This document shows positions 62,939 through 64,000 of a stretch of DNA of 64,000 bases, piece after piece (position 1 is the first letter of the stretch; the number at the start of each line of letters is the position of its first letter). Source of the stretch: Myxococcales bacterium (lineage in GTDB: Bacteria > Myxococcota_A > Polyangia > Polyangiales > GCA-016699535); assembly GCA_016699535.1 (NCBI GenBank), contig CP064980.1, forward strand, positions 1,310,001 to 1,374,000, written 5' to 3'. The notes under the pieces were generated by a model. That model searched no databases. It was not told where the DNA came from and worked only from the letters and a program-made list of their open reading frames with translations. A program made the position numbers and the translations under genes.

Positions 62939-64000
62939 ATGTGGCTAAGAGGGCTTAATTTATCACTTACATTTCCTTACTTTTTGCAGTCGTTGGCAAG
63001 CTTGGGTTTGGTTTTTGTTTTGTCGTGTTCGGGTGTCATCAGTAGTGGTGGCGCCAACAACGCTAGCATTCCTAGGAGCCTAACTTGTACCGCAGATGCA
63101 CACAGTCCTGGACCCGCCCCAATTCGACGCCTAAGCAGAGAAGAGTACCAACAGTCGATTCAAGGAATTTTTGGGATCGATATAACGGCGCAACTTGGGC
63201 TACTGCCAAGTGATCCGGTTGTTAACGGGTATGATAATCAGAGCGAAGCCTTAGGCGTTAACCGCTTTCATGTTGAAGGCTATCTCAGTATCGCCGAATA
63301 TCTTGCTTCTACTTTGATCGTAGATAACAGTTCCGTTGTAGCTATTGCTGGCTGTGATCCAAGTGTTGATATAACATGTCTTGAAGTTTTTTTGGACACT
63401 GTCGGAACTCGTGTTTACCGACGGCCTATGAGTACGGAAGAGAAGAGTAAACTCTTGGCCCTCGTGGCATCAGTTGCTGGTACCGATGTACCGATTCATT
63501 TCGTGTTGCGATTGAGGGCTCTGCTCCAAACTCCACAATTCTTATTTCGCCCGGAGTTAGGAAATGCAAATGATGAACGTCCTGATCTGTTGAAATTAAC
63601 GGGTTACGAGATCGCGACACGTCTTTCTTACATGTTGTGGCAGAGCAGCCCCGATCAAACTTTGCTTGATGCAGCAGCATCAGGAAAGCTTGATGCGAAG
63701 GAAGGTGTGGCGGAGTTTGTCGGTCAAATGATTGCCGATGATCGATCACTTGGTGCTCGGAAAAAATTCGCTCATCAATGGCTGCATTTGAGTGAACTTG
63801 ATGAAGTATCTCTAGCAGGACTAAGTGATGCTCTTCGGACCTCGGCGATGGCAGAAATCGATCGTTTGCTGGAAGAGTATTTGAGTGATGGCCAAGATAC
63901 TCTAGGTGTTTTCACATCTCCTTTTACTTTTCTAGATCAAGAACTTGCTCAGCACTATAGAATAGAAGGAAGTTTTGGAGCTGAGCTTAGTAAGTATGAG
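62939..64000 (+). CDS. DUF1592-type lipoprotein, 3' end outside the window
   Basis: A frame from ATG 62939 stays open to the window edge (at least 354 residues). It has lipobox VFVLSC, a DUF1587 start RLSREEYQQSIQGIFGID, a DUF1595-like part and the DUF1592 segment YEIATRLSYMLWQSSPDQTLL. This is the third DUF1592-type gene in the window. A DUF1552 partner would be expected beyond the edge. Confidence 0.85.
   Translation, partial: MWLRGLNLSLTFPYFLQSLASLGLVFVLSCSGVISSGGANNASIPRSLTCTADAHSPGPAPIRRLSREEYQQSIQGIFGIDITAQLGLLPSDPVVNGYDNQSEALGVNRFHVEGYLSIAEYLASTLIVDNSSVVAIAGCDPSVDITCLEVFLDTVGTRVYRRPMSTEEKSKLLALVASVAGTDVPIHFVLRLRALLQTPQFLFRPELGNANDERPDLLKLTGYEIATRLSYMLWQSSPDQTLLDAAASGKLDAKEGVAEFVGQMIADDRSLGARKKFAHQWLHLSELDEVSLAGLSDALRTSAMAEIDRLLEEYLSDGQDTLGVFTSPFTFLDQELAQHYRIEGSFGAELSKYE

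Overview
The window comes from a Gram-negative bacterium of moderate GC, most likely a Myxococcota or other former-Deltaproteobacteria lineage. I infer this from an extremely high density of lipoprotein signal peptides, a MYXO-CTERM-like sorting tail (58758-59618), a Cys-rich DVDCGG-type module (33553-34668), thrombospondin-type-3-like Ca-binding repeats, and three DUF1592/DUF1552-type loci. No species can be named from the sequence alone.

Region 1 (1-14.4 kb) starts with the 3' end of an rRNA operon (23S, 5S, terminator). It continues as an accessory island of small modules: an S23/IVS-type protein, a DUF3800 protein, a Rap1a-like protein, higBA with a DUF2442 gene, a YgiT-type antitoxin with a DUF4258 toxin (two copies, one with a dead toxin), AbrB-Doc, and AbiEi/AbiEii. 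These modules are punctuated by tandem hexanucleotide arrays of the form (TCGANN)n. TCGA is nearly invariant and NN is typical of each array (AG, TT, CT or CC). Most arrays follow a conserved block of about 45 bp, and three of these blocks lie inside a longer dispersed repeat of about 180 bp. This repeat-punctuated toxin-antitoxin island is the most unusual feature of the window. rsgA and two secreted proteases sit inside it.

Region 2 (14.4-24.5 kb) holds lipoproteins, two secreted hydrolases, a Flp-type pilin, a ThrE-type exporter pair (yjjP/yjjB-like) and a second dispersed element. That element has GGGGACATGC/GCATGTCCCC terminal inverted repeats and a central GACCGCG hairpin. It sits repeatedly at the 3' ends of genes and next to gene remnants (DinB and a GH63/MGH-type glucosidase).

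Region 3 (24.5-64 kb) opens with hipBA behind repeated operator-like sites. Then comes a long run of secreted and lipoprotein genes: a dienelactone hydrolase, a pectate-lyase-like protein, a PD40 propeller lipoprotein, DUF1592/DUF1552 pairs, a GT20 glycosyltransferase with a lipoprotein signal, a lipase and a subtilase. Some metabolic and transport genes are scattered among them (ilvA-type threonine ammonia-lyase, sugar MFS porter, OsmC, SSS symporter). The last gene, a third DUF1592-type protein, runs off the window end. Several genes are broken by frameshifts, one out-of-frame deletion or in-frame TGA codons. This may be real decay or, at homopolymers, assembly error.
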